From CBDUQP01 sp965369385 (GTDB lineage: Bacteria; Planctomycetota; Phycisphaerae; SM23-33): a DNA stretch of 8,168 bases. The notes under the pieces are model-generated. The model searched no databases, was not told the origin of the DNA, and saw only the letters and a list, made by a program, of their open reading frames with translations. This document shows positions 1 to 6,050 of the stretch, piece by piece (position 1 is the stretch's first letter; the number at the start of each line of letters is the position of its first letter). The stretch lies in assembly GCA_965369385.1 (NCBI GenBank), contig CBDUQP010000139.1:1-8168 (forward strand), written 5' to 3'. The translations under genes were made by a program, and so were the position numbers.

Positions 1-977
1 TTTACGGCCTTGCGAAGGAGCATGAAACGACGCCCCTTGTAGACGTGTATTATACCTGTCACTCTCAGCCGCTGGCTGGGCTGGAACTCCTCGACTCGCT
101 CCAGCAGTTGGCACGGAAGCAGACGCACCGGGGGTTCCTGAAGAGTGTTGTCGCTTTTAAATGATGCAACCTTCCAGCGTCCTATGCCTTCGGGATCAAT
201 AAGCACCAACCGGTCTACAACCATCCTGCTTCGCATCGGGTTGATAACCTTTCGCGTCACCGGAGCTATTGACTTGGCCTTGCCCTCAGAGAGCGGTTTG
301 GGGCGTACGAAGATCGGCTTGGCCCTGCTCTCCCGCAGCATCGCGGCCATCATATCCGACGCGGAAGAACCGCCACCGGACGCCGCAGTCTTCGAGGCAG
401 GTGCCGTGGCTGTCGCCGCCTTGGGCGAGACCACCGTCGCAGTAGCAGTAGCAGACGCCGAAACACCCGGCGACCTGACCGCCGCAGGAGAGGTAGTCTT
501 CTCCCTGCTCACGCTCTTTGCCACTACCCCGCGAGTAATCATCAGGTATCTGCGCCCCCGGTACACGTGCATAACGCCCGAAATACGAAAGAGCGTCCAT
601 TCCATCTTGCGACCCTTGCGGGCGATGCTTTCCATCTCGTCCAGCCAATTATTCGGCAAGCCCCACAGAACATCCCGCGACTTTCCACCGTGTCCACCCA
701 GCGTAATGCGTATCCACCCGCTCTTGTGTCGTTGAATCCTGCATGGCCTGTTTACGACCTTCACGCCTTCATCGGCGGATAGATCCTTCTTCTTCGGTTT
801 GGATAACCAATTGGTCGGCTTGATAATGGCAGGACGGCGTTCGCTCAGAGGGTACGAGACACCCTTGCGTTTGGGCGAACGGACCGATGCGTTCTGCCCC
901 ATGGCGGTTTCGATACCGCCAAGCAGCAAGAATAGCACCCCGAACAGGCACACCAGCCCATATCGACCGGTCCGCAT
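1..977 (-). CDS. Secreted protein with two copies of a GRR(Y/F)-type domain, C-terminus cut by window edge
   Basis: Reading leftward from the ATG at 977 gives 325 codons with no stop, so the gene continues beyond base 1. Residues 1-27 form a Sec signal peptide: a basic start (MRTGR), a hydrophobic run from about 6 to 21, and a likely signal peptidase I cut after AMG, before QNAS. No lipobox is seen. Two similar blocks follow, about 70-152 and 248-325, ending in GVMHVYRGRRYL (134-145) and GIIHVYKGRRFM (308-319). Between them, about 155-245, lies an Ala/Ser/Thr-rich low-complexity linker. I recall similar YRGR(N/R)YLL segments in planctomycete secreted proteins, probably small beta-barrels, but cannot name a family or function. 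An in-frame ATG at 1004 is possible. I prefer 977 because it has AGGA six bases upstream and begins a compact signal peptide. The gene lies 81 bp downstream of the LOG-like gene in the same direction. Confidence 0.8.
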   Translation of the reverse strand, partial: MRTGRYGLVCLFGVLFLLLGGIETAMGQNASVRSPKRKGVSYPLSERRPAIIKPTNWLSKPKKKDLSADEGVKVVNRPCRIQRHKSGWIRITLGGHGGKSRDVLWGLPNNWLDEMESIARKGRKMEWTLFRISGVMHVYRGRRYLMITRGVVAKSVSREKTTSPAAVRSPGVSASATATATVVSPKAATATAPASKTAASGGGSSASDMMAAMLRESRAKPIFVRPKPLSEGKAKSIAPVTRKVINPMRSRMVVDRLVLIDPEGIGRWKVASFKSDNTLQEPPVRLLPCQLLERVEEFQPSQRLRVTGIIHVYKGRRFMLLRKAV

Positions 978-983
978 GTCACT

Positions 984-987
984 TCCT
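984..987 (-). promoter_or_regulatory. Shine-Dalgarno deciding the start of the secreted protein
   Basis: AGGA on the minus strand, within AGGAAGTGAC, lies six bases before the ATG at 977. It supports that start over the in-frame ATG at 1004, which has only AAGGTG upstream. Confidence 0.55.
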
Positions 988-1058
988 ATATCGTGTTGCA
1001 GCATAGTCACACCTTTGCACAAGAAACAGTGCAGTTGCAGGTAACAACGCCTTGAACT

Positions 1059-1598
1059 CTACCGCCTGGACAAATCCGGCAGACAGCCTCGCAGACCGTC
1101 CGCATCTGCCACCAGCGACACGCACTCGCCACTGCGGGCCCGCTGGCTGCACATCATATCAAATAATGGCCGCCAGAACTCGCCTACACAAACTATCGGC
1201 CGAACCTCACCAAAGCGCTTACACGCAAGTTCCCAAACCATAGCCAATTCCACCAATGTTCCCGTGGCTCCGGGCAAAACCACGTATCCGCAGCAGCCAA
1301 GCTCAATCAGCTTGCCCAACCGCTCAGTCAGGCTTGCGGTAGGAATCTCGCGATCAATGAACTCGTTTGCCGACGATTTCCACATTCCGCAAGTAACGCC
1401 TACAGTAGCTCGGCCGGCAAGTTTCGCACCACGCGCCGAAGCTTCCATCGTTCCGCCATATCCGCCGTTGGCAACGCCATATCCCATCTCGCCCAGCGTC
1501 CGTCCCACGTCCATGGCAGTATTGTAGTCCTCATCACCCTGTTCGGGCTTACTGGCACCGAATACCGTCACAATATTCCCAAAGCCCGTCTCAGTCAT
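1059..1598 (-). CDS. LOG-like / 'lysine decarboxylase-like' Rossmann-fold protein
   Basis: A 179-residue protein, the usual size for the LOG/TIGR00725-TIGR00730 group of nucleotide-binding Rossmann proteins. Members with known function are cytokinin-type nucleoside 5'-monophosphate phosphoribohydrolases; many were once misnamed lysine decarboxylases. Visible marks are an N-terminal beta strand with VFGAS (12-16), the glycine-rich GGYGGTMEA (45-53), and PGATGTLVEL (109-118) in the place of the canonical PGGxGTxxE. The second glycine of that motif is Ala here, though Thr and Glu are kept. No signal peptide or membrane segment is seen, so it is probably cytoplasmic. The frame stays open upstream to 1745, but that extension is translated through hairpin repeats. 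The ATG at 1598 has GGAG six bases upstream and gives a normal N-terminus. An ATG at 1610 is also in frame. Substrate is unknown, and phosphoribohydrolase activity is an inference only. Confidence 0.8.
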   Translation of the reverse strand: MTETGFGNIVTVFGASKPEQGDEDYNTAMDVGRTLGEMGYGVANGGYGGTMEASARGAKLAGRATVGVTCGMWKSSANEFIDREIPTASLTERLGKLIELGCCGYVVLPGATGTLVELAMVWELACKRFGEVRPIVCVGEFWRPLFDMMCSQRARSGECVSLVADADGLRGCLPDLSRR

Positions 1599-1604
1599 CC
1601 ACAA

Positions 1605-1608
1605 CTCC
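1605..1608 (-). promoter_or_regulatory. Shine-Dalgarno deciding the start of the LOG-like gene
   Basis: GGAG on the minus strand, six bases before the ATG at 1598. It overlaps the alternative ATG at 1610 and argues that the repeat-encoded extension upstream is not translated as part of this protein. Confidence 0.5.
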
Positions 1609-1612
1609 ATCC

Positions 1613-1656
1613 GCAAAATGGGGACTGTCCCATGTTGGGGACTGTCCCCATTTTGC
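1613..1656. repeat. REP-like hairpin element, copy A (GGGGACTGTCCCC type)
   Basis: The left arm GCAAAATGGGGACTGTCCC (1613-1631) is complementary to the right arm ending at 1656, apart from one central T-T mismatch. This gives a stem of about 19 bp closed by a short loop near ATGTTG. Each arm also contains its own small GGGAC-T-GTCCC palindrome. Such elements are known in several bacterial lineages as dispersed repeats, often linked to REP-associated IS200-like (RAYT) transposases. No transposase is present here. Confidence 0.85.
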
Positions 1657-1681
1657 GCTTCTGCGATAGATAGCATACACC

Positions 1682-1728
1682 GCGAAAGTGGGGACAGTCC
1701 CCAACAACGGGACAGTCCCCATTTTCGC
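1682..1728. repeat. REP-like hairpin element, copy B, inverted relative to copy A
   Basis: The left arm GCGAAAGTGGGGACAGTCCC (1682-1701) pairs with the right arm 1709-1728, with one central A-A mismatch and one G-T pair, around a loop near CAACAAC. Read on the minus strand this element closely matches copy A, so the two form an inverted pair separated by 25 bp (1657-1681). It lies between the aconitase stop and the LOG-like start, and in the minus-strand transcript it would form a second strong hairpin. There is no long T-run after either hairpin, so a classical terminator is not supported. Confidence 0.85.
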
Positions 1729-1772
1729 TCCAGTCTACCCGGCACACGCTAATGGGGATACGAACCCAAAAA

Positions 1773-3860
1773 CTATTGGCCGCCTGTTCGGGTGTAGTTC
1801 AGCAGGCCGCCGGCGGCCAGAATCTGCCTCTGACGCGGAGCCAAGCTCACATTGCACTCAAACTCGATGCCCTTGGTAAGATTCTTCACCGTTACGGTAT
1901 CGCCCGAAGCGATGGCCGTAGCGCTGTCGATAACTTCAAGCTCGTCGCCCTGGTCTACTTTGTCATAATGCGCCGCACTTGCAAACGTCAGCGGGAGGAT
2001 TGCGAAATTCACAAGGTTCGCCTGGTGAATACGTTCTATCGCCTGGGCGATAACCACGCCCACGCCCAGATACATCGGGCACAGGGCGGCATGCTCACGG
2101 CTTGAGCCCTGTCCATAGCTGTCAGCCGCTACGATAACGCCCTTGCGTCCGCCTGCCTTCACAGCCAGCGTGCGATCGGCAAACGTCTCGCCATCGCCCT
2201 CGTTGAAGCAGTCGAACACATACTTGGCATACTCGGGCACGTTGGAGCGGAACTTCAGCAGAGCGCCTGCGGGCATAATGTGGTCGGTGGTAATCTTGTC
2301 GCCAACCTTGATAACTACAGTGCCGCAAATCGGGTCTGCCAGCTTTTCGCCGCTTGGCGGTTTTACGATGGTCGAACCGCGGATTATCTCAACCTTAGCA
2401 GAGTCCTGCTCACTCATCGGCCGAACGATCATGCCGTCATCAATAAGGAACTCGCCCGGCATATCAATCTGCGGATAGTCGATACCCAGCTCGCCGAGTT
2501 TTCGGGCATCGGTAACGACGCCTGTAATGGCGGCCGCGATTGCAGTCTCGGGAGATACCAGATACGCCATGTCGCCCTTGGTACCGGTTCTTCCTGCGAA
2601 GTTGCGGTTAAATGTTCGCAGCGTAATAGTGCCCTCAGCGGGACTGTATCCCTGGCCGATGCAAGGCCCGCAGGAACTCTCCAAAATGCGAGCCCCCGCC
2701 TGCACCAGATCGGCAAGAGCGCCATTCTCGGCGAGCATCGTAAGAACCTGCTTGCTGCCGGGTGCAATGCCGAGTTCCACATCGCTGTGTACGGTCCTTC
2801 CCTTGAGCGCACGAGCACAAATCATCAGGTCCTGATAGCTGGAATTCGTGCACGATCCAATCACTACCTGGTTAACCTTCTTGCCCGCCAGTTCGGCTAT
2901 GGTGCTGATATTGTCGGGACTGGGCGAACCAGATGCCATCGGCTCGAGCGCATCGAGGTCTATCACGACGTGGCCGAAACTGACTTCGACATAACCATCG
3001 CCATCAGCGTCAGAAATCTCAACGTCAGTGCAATTGCTCTTCATATTGGCAATCGTGGCTGCATCGGTCTCGCTGTGAAGACGCTTGGTAATCCGCGGAT
3101 ATTCCGCGCCGTCATCCGCGATCAATTCAACGTACTGATCCCCGCGTCCCTGGGCTGTGAGAAACTGCCTGGTAGCCTCGTCGGACGGGAACACGCTGGT
3201 GGTAACGCCGAGTTCTGCGCCCATGTTGGTGCAGGTCGCTCTGGCAGGTACGGGAAGCGTGTCCACGCCTTCGCCGAAATACTCCACCATGCACCCAACG
3301 TTCCCGCGAGTGGTAAGAATGCTCAGCAACTTCAGGATGATATCCTTCGGAGCAACCCACGGCCGCAGCTTTCCCTTGAGCTCAACGCCAATCACACGCG
3401 GGCAGGTGGTGTAAAACGCACCGCCGCCCATCGCCACCGCTACGTCCAAGCCGCCGGCGCCAATTGCAATCATGCCGATACCGCCGCCAGTGGGAGTGTG
3501 GGAATCGCTACCGAGCAGTGTTCTGCCGGGGCGGCCGAAACGCTCGAGGTGCACCTGGTGGCAGATGCCGTTTCCCGGGCGGGAGTGATACGCACCAACG
3601 CTGGCGGCAATACTCTGGAGATACAGGTGATCGTTGTGGTTCTCCGGGCCAAACTGGGACATATTATGGTCGACATAACTTACCGACAGTTCTGTCTTAA
3701 CGCGGGACACTTCCATCGCCTCCAGCAACAGGTAGGCGGTCGTGCCGGTGGCGTCCTGGGTGAGCGTCTGGTCTATACGAATACCGATCTCGCTGCCGGC
3801 AGTCAGTTCACCGGTGACCAGATGGTCCTGGAGTATCTTGTAAACAAGCGTCTTGGCCAT
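1773..3860 (-). CDS. acn: Aconitate hydratase (aconitase)
   Basis: Interconverts citrate and isocitrate through cis-aconitate in the TCA cycle; cytoplasmic, with a [4Fe-4S] cluster. The 695 residues cover the whole enzyme. Residues 61-66 read SYVDHN, followed by the active-site stretch GSDSHTPTGGG (117-127). The cluster cysteines are C337 in GSCTNSS and C397 and C400 in SCGPCIGQG. The swivel domain follows a linker, with TTDHIMPAG at about 524-532 and SYGQGSSREHAAL (581-593) holding the catalytic Ser and Arg. It is shorter than the roughly 900-residue AcnA and lacks the AcnB N-terminal HEAT-like domain, fitting the shorter bacterial/archaeal type (TIGR01342-like, from memory). The ATG at 3860 has GAGG six bases upstream; a TTG four codons earlier overlaps that site and is unlikely. 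It lies 185 bp downstream of ogt, with its own candidate promoter. An isopropylmalate or homoaconitate dehydratase is less likely because both domains are fused in one chain. Confidence 0.95.
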   Translation of the reverse strand: MAKTLVYKILQDHLVTGELTAGSEIGIRIDQTLTQDATGTTAYLLLEAMEVSRVKTELSVSYVDHNMSQFGPENHNDHLYLQSIAASVGAYHSRPGNGICHQVHLERFGRPGRTLLGSDSHTPTGGGIGMIAIGAGGLDVAVAMGGGAFYTTCPRVIGVELKGKLRPWVAPKDIILKLLSILTTRGNVGCMVEYFGEGVDTLPVPARATCTNMGAELGVTTSVFPSDEATRQFLTAQGRGDQYVELIADDGAEYPRITKRLHSETDAATIANMKSNCTDVEISDADGDGYVEVSFGHVVIDLDALEPMASGSPSPDNISTIAELAGKKVNQVVIGSCTNSSYQDLMICARALKGRTVHSDVELGIAPGSKQVLTMLAENGALADLVQAGARILESSCGPCIGQGYSPAEGTITLRTFNRNFAGRTGTKGDMAYLVSPETAIAAAITGVVTDARKLGELGIDYPQIDMPGEFLIDDGMIVRPMSEQDSAKVEIIRGSTIVKPPSGEKLADPICGTVVIKVGDKITTDHIMPAGALLKFRSNVPEYAKYVFDCFNEGDGETFADRTLAVKAGGRKGVIVAADSYGQGSSREHAALCPMYLGVGVVIAQAIERIHQANLVNFAILPLTFASAAHYDKVDQGDELEVIDSATAIASGDTVTVKNLTKGIEFECNVSLAPRQRQILAAGGLLNYTRTGGQ

Positions 3861-3866
3861 GAATTT

Positions 3867-3870
3867 CCTC
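3867..3870 (-). promoter_or_regulatory. Shine-Dalgarno of the aconitase gene
   Basis: GAGG on the minus strand, six bases before the ATG at 3860. It overlaps the in-frame TTG at 3872, so it selects ATG 3860. It is one of the best ribosome binding sites in the window. Confidence 0.65.
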
Positions 3871-3980
3871 AATCTATCGTACTGTGTTCGTATTGCTTGA
3901 AATATTTGGACTTACACACGCCCGCCCCAGCCGGGTGGCAGACAAAAAGATGTAGCACCGTTCGAGCGTCTAAGCCGGAT

Positions 3981-4009
3981 AGGATACCAGAGCGGCGATG
4001 CGTGAGCAA
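3981..4009 (-). promoter_or_regulatory. Candidate promoter of aconitase
   Basis: On the minus strand TTGCTC (4004-4009) and TATCCT (3981-3986) are separated by exactly 17 bp. The -10 is preceded by TGG, an extended -10 form. Transcription would begin near 3974, leaving a leader of about 115 nt before the aconitase ATG. GTGAGC occurs twice on the plus strand, at 4002-4007 and 4025-4030, and the first copy overlaps the -35. This would let aconitase be expressed apart from ogt. It was found by eye and is unproven. Confidence 0.4.
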
Positions 4010-4045
4010 CTTTGGCTCGGGGATGTGAGCGAAACCGCCAGTGGG

Positions 4046-4573
4046 TTATCCGGCGGCAGATTCCAGATTGATCATGCGTTGCTTGAGCGAAGTGCCGCCT
4101 TCTGCACTGAATCCGCCCAGATTACCGTTAGAATAAATCACTCTATGACAAGGAATTACAAGAGGGATCGCATTACTGCCCATCGCGGTGGCTACCGCAC
4201 GTGCACTTTCGAGGCTACCGAGCATTTTGGACAGATCCAGGTATGATCTGGTCTGGGCGTATGGGATCTCGCGGCAGGCTCGCAGGGCTTTACCGGTAAA
4301 AGTGCCCGCTGCGGCCAAATCGCACTCAATATCGCCGAAGTTGACTTCATTACCGTTGAAATACTCCCGCGAGAGCTCTGTGAGCTGCACAAAGGGGGCA
4401 TTCTCGCACTTCGCAGACGGGTGCTCCCACGCCAGAAGTGCCTTCAGGTCGTCGCCCTTATAATGAGGGAGCACAATTCGTGTGACCCCGGCCTTGCCCG
4501 CGACCGCCCCCATCGGGCCCCAGGCGGTGGTCCAGGTGCTGTAGTATAGATCGTTCTTTGTTTTGCGAGCCAT
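4046..4573 (-). CDS. ogt: Methylated-DNA--protein-cysteine methyltransferase (O6-alkylguanine repair)
   Basis: A suicide repair protein that moves the alkyl group from O6-alkylguanine in DNA to its own cysteine. The 175 residues include the signature IPCHRV, with the acceptor Cys at 142. Before it is the helix-turn-helix region IPYAQTRSYLDLSKML (103-118), and SARAVATAMGSNAIP (123-137) carries the probable arginine finger R125. After it, GNLGGFSAEGG (150-160) and LKQRMINLE (163-171) match the usual C-terminal end. The N-terminal part (about 1-85) is the weakly conserved Ogt/Ada-C domain. No separate Ada regulatory domain is attached. The frame can be extended to a GTG at 4642, but that codon lies inside the terminator of the upstream gene, so ATG 4573 is chosen. 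No Shine-Dalgarno is visible before it, and a -10-like box ends seven bases upstream, so a leaderless mRNA is possible. Confidence 0.93.
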   Translation of the reverse strand: MARKTKNDLYYSTWTTAWGPMGAVAGKAGVTRIVLPHYKGDDLKALLAWEHPSAKCENAPFVQLTELSREYFNGNEVNFGDIECDLAAAGTFTGKALRACREIPYAQTRSYLDLSKMLGSLESARAVATAMGSNAIPLVIPCHRVIYSNGNLGGFSAEGGTSLKQRMINLESAAG

Positions 4574-4580
4574 GGCCGCG

Positions 4581-4609
4581 ATGGTAATGTCCGCAGCCAA
4601 GATGTTCAA
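4581..4609 (-). promoter_or_regulatory. ogt: Candidate promoter of ogt, possibly giving a leaderless mRNA
   Basis: On the minus strand TTGAAC (4604-4609) and TACCAT (4581-4586) are 17 bp apart, in the short gap between the upstream terminator and the ATG at 4573. Only seven bases separate the -10 from the ATG, so the transcript would begin at or next to the start codon. That fits the lack of a ribosome binding site. Both hexamers match the sigma-70 consensus at four of six positions. Confidence 0.4.
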
Positions 4610-4615
4610 GGCATG

Positions 4616-4646
4616 AAAACAAAAGGCAGCGCCCGTGAGCACTGCC
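4616..4646 (-). terminator. Rho-independent terminator after the PilZ gene
   Basis: On the minus strand GGCAGTGC (4646-4639), a six-base loop, and GCGCTGCC (4632-4625) form an 8-bp stem with one T-G pair. TTTTGTTTT (4624-4616) follows at once. It lies about 45 bp after the PilZ stop and before the ogt start. The plus strand has no T-run on the other side, so it is directional. Confidence 0.85.
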
Positions 4647-4690
4647 TTCTGGAAATCGTCGTCATGTATTCTTTGTGTATTGGGGATATG

Positions 4691-5467
4691 TCAGGAGTAT
4701 TTGCCCATACTGCCCACAGTGTGCTCCATTCGCTGGAACTCAGCCACCTTCACTGCCACCGTCTCCAGGGCACATCCGCTCTTTCGATCCTGCCCCAACG
4801 CGAGAAACTGGAATCCAAGGCGAACCATATCGCCGTCGCTTTCCTTGTGACGGAACAGAGCATCAGCATACACCGCCTGCGTGCCTGCTTCGAAAGATAC
4901 CCGCACACCGACAGATTCGCCGACGAGCACATCGCCGACTTCATCGGGGTTGGCGATGAGCTGGAAACCACCCGCGCTCAGATCTATAACTCGTCCTGTC
5001 CAGACCAGACCTTCATCTGTGCACTTGGGTTCATCGCCAATACCGCCAAGCCAGAACGATGCCCGAACAACCTTGCCCTCGGGCACGTGAACTCGCTGGT
5101 ATGCACGCCGTTGAAGACTGCTAATCCTGGTAGGCCAGCAAACGGTGACGACCTGGGTCTCACCAGAATCGGGAAGCTGGTATGTTTCGGGGCCCACCGC
5201 AGTAACGGTGCATATGTGCTTGTGGTGCTTCAGCTTGAAGCATACGCCAAGCTTCTGGGCGGGAGTTACGGTATATTGGTCATCACAACCGCTCATCTTG
5301 GGCACTGCCAGCAACAAATGGCTGCCCTGCACCGCAAGAAACCGGCTGTGAAGGCTGACCCACGCGTTGTCCCGCTTAACGAGAATCGTCGCCGGAACAT
5401 GCTTTTCGACGGCGGCCGACACAGCTTCGTTAATCTGCTCGTTGCTCAACGTCTGAAGTTTCGCCAT
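4691..5467 (-). CDS. YcgR-like PilZ domain protein (probable c-di-GMP receptor)
   Basis: A 258-residue soluble protein. The N-terminal half (about 1-115) is beta-rich and resembles the YcgR/PilZN accessory domain. The C-terminal PilZ domain begins at QRRAYQR (119-125), giving the RxxxR c-di-GMP motif (R121, R125). DLSAGG (162-167) provides the (D/N)xSxxG motif, and VRLGFQF (215-221) is the usual last strand. Known YcgR proteins bind c-di-GMP and slow flagellar rotation; PilZ proteins in general affect motility, exopolysaccharide or secretion. No flagellar gene is nearby, so the target here is unknown. ATG 5467 is chosen because GGTGA lies about four bases upstream and the protein then starts at a normal MAKLQTLSNEQ. 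A GTG at 5521 would add 18 residues and cannot be excluded. It is transcribed away from the kinase gene and ends in its own terminator. Confidence 0.88.
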   Translation of the reverse strand: MAKLQTLSNEQINEAVSAAVEKHVPATILVKRDNAWVSLHSRFLAVQGSHLLLAVPKMSGCDDQYTVTPAQKLGVCFKLKHHKHICTVTAVGPETYQLPDSGETQVVTVCWPTRISSLQRRAYQRVHVPEGKVVRASFWLGGIGDEPKCTDEGLVWTGRVIDLSAGGFQLIANPDEVGDVLVGESVGVRVSFEAGTQAVYADALFRHKESDGDMVRLGFQFLALGQDRKSGCALETVAVKVAEFQRMEHTVGSMGKYS

Positions 5468-5643
5468 AGTTTCACCATTCCTGAAGCTCGCCAGAGCCCC
5501 TTTGTGATCGAACTTCCTCACAAATCAGCTCTTACTGTAATCTAAAGCCCTGATCCGCAACTCGCGGAATCACCGGCTGAATGCACGCCAATTCGCTAAC
5601 AAGTACATCTCATGCTGCGTAAAACCTATCTATTAGTTACTTA

Positions 5644-5681
5644 AGTTGGCAGCAGCCCACTGTTTCCCTGCCCTGCCAACT
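5644..5681. repeat. 9-bp perfect inverted repeat in the divergent spacer
   Basis: AGTTGGCAG (5644-5652) and CTGCCAACT (5673-5681) are perfect reverse complements around a 20-base loop. CAG and CTG inside the loop could extend the stem to 12 bp with a two-base bulge. No T-run follows on either strand, so it is not a plain terminator. It could be an operator or an RNA hairpin; function is unknown. Confidence 0.6.
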
Positions 5682-5897
5682 ATCGGAGTTGCCCAGAGGC
5701 TTCCTCAGTACGTTCATTCGGTAGTTCGTGGGGGGCACTTGATTAACTATCTCCCGCTCAACCTCACAAACATGCACCCAGAGAATATCAACTCCAGACC
5801 AGCGTCCTGTGATAAGTTGGCGTCCCCCTCAATCGTCCGAACAGACCGCCCACACTCACAAAATGTCCAGCGGGCCGAGCTTTTTGCTGATTTATGC

Positions 5898-5926
5898 TTG
5901 CGCGGATGCATAGAAGATGTTATAGT
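5898..5926 (+). promoter_or_regulatory. Candidate promoter of the kinase-phosphoesterase operon
   Basis: TTGCGC (5898-5903) and TATAGT (5921-5926) are exactly 17 bp apart. The -10 matches the sigma-70 consensus at five of six positions; the -35 only in TTG. The leader would be about 115 nt. Closer AT-rich boxes (TATACT 6020-6025, TATAAA 6032-6037) could serve instead, but neither has a -35 at a normal distance. Confidence 0.4.
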
Positions 5927-6050
5927 GATTTATATACTATATTCCGCCGCACCTTAAACGCTGCATATGGGGCCTTGCTCGTATGAATTATCTTGCAAGC
6001 CCCAGTCGTATGTCATCATTATACTATAACTTATAAAGACAACGACACGG

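Larger units (their letters stand above)
5468..6050. other. 583-bp divergent intergenic region between the PilZ and kinase genes
   Basis: No convincing gene is present. One 103-codon plus-strand frame (5646-5957) starts at TTG, has no ribosome binding site and shows no recognisable domain. Structured items are an imperfect hairpin at 5552-5571 (CCGC-GAGTT-GCGG core), an ACTTAAGT palindrome at 5639-5646, a 9-bp inverted repeat at 5644-5681, and two copies of TATACTATA (5933-5941 and 6020-6028). The right third is AT-rich and holds a candidate kinase promoter. I could not identify a convincing promoter for the PilZ gene. Confidence 0.7.

Noticed and set aside
145..735. 196-codon plus-strand frame and the 120-codon minus-strand frame at 286-648
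   Set aside because: Both overlap the continuous 325-codon minus-strand gene that has a signal peptide and a duplicated domain; they are shadows.
1059..1598. True lysine decarboxylase
   Set aside because: The protein is a short Rossmann protein with the GGxGG and PGxxGTxxE motifs; the decarboxylase name is a known annotation error for this family and no PLP-binding site is present.
1613..1728. CRISPR array or intrinsic terminator at the hairpin repeats
   Set aside because: There are only two copies in inverted orientation with no regular spacers, and neither hairpin is followed by a real T-run.
1755..1800. tRNA-like pieces: GGGTTCGTATCCC on the minus strand after the aconitase stop, and GGGTGTAGTTCAG on the plus strand
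   Set aside because: The pieces are on opposite strands, no anticodon arm or acceptor stem can be built, and the second lies in the aconitase coding end. A tRNA remnant or att site is not supported.
2280..4028. A 582-codon plus-strand open frame antisense to aconitase
   Set aside because: It lies opposite a gene with complete aconitase motifs, has no recognisable domain, and such long mirror frames arise from the codon bias of the true gene.
4574..4642. Extension of the ogt product to a GTG at 4642
   Set aside because: The added codons run through the stem and T-run of the terminator of the PilZ gene.
5646..5957. 103-codon plus-strand frame in the divergent spacer
   Set aside because: It starts at TTG inside the inverted repeat, has no ribosome binding site, and its sequence shows no domain or typical protein composition.
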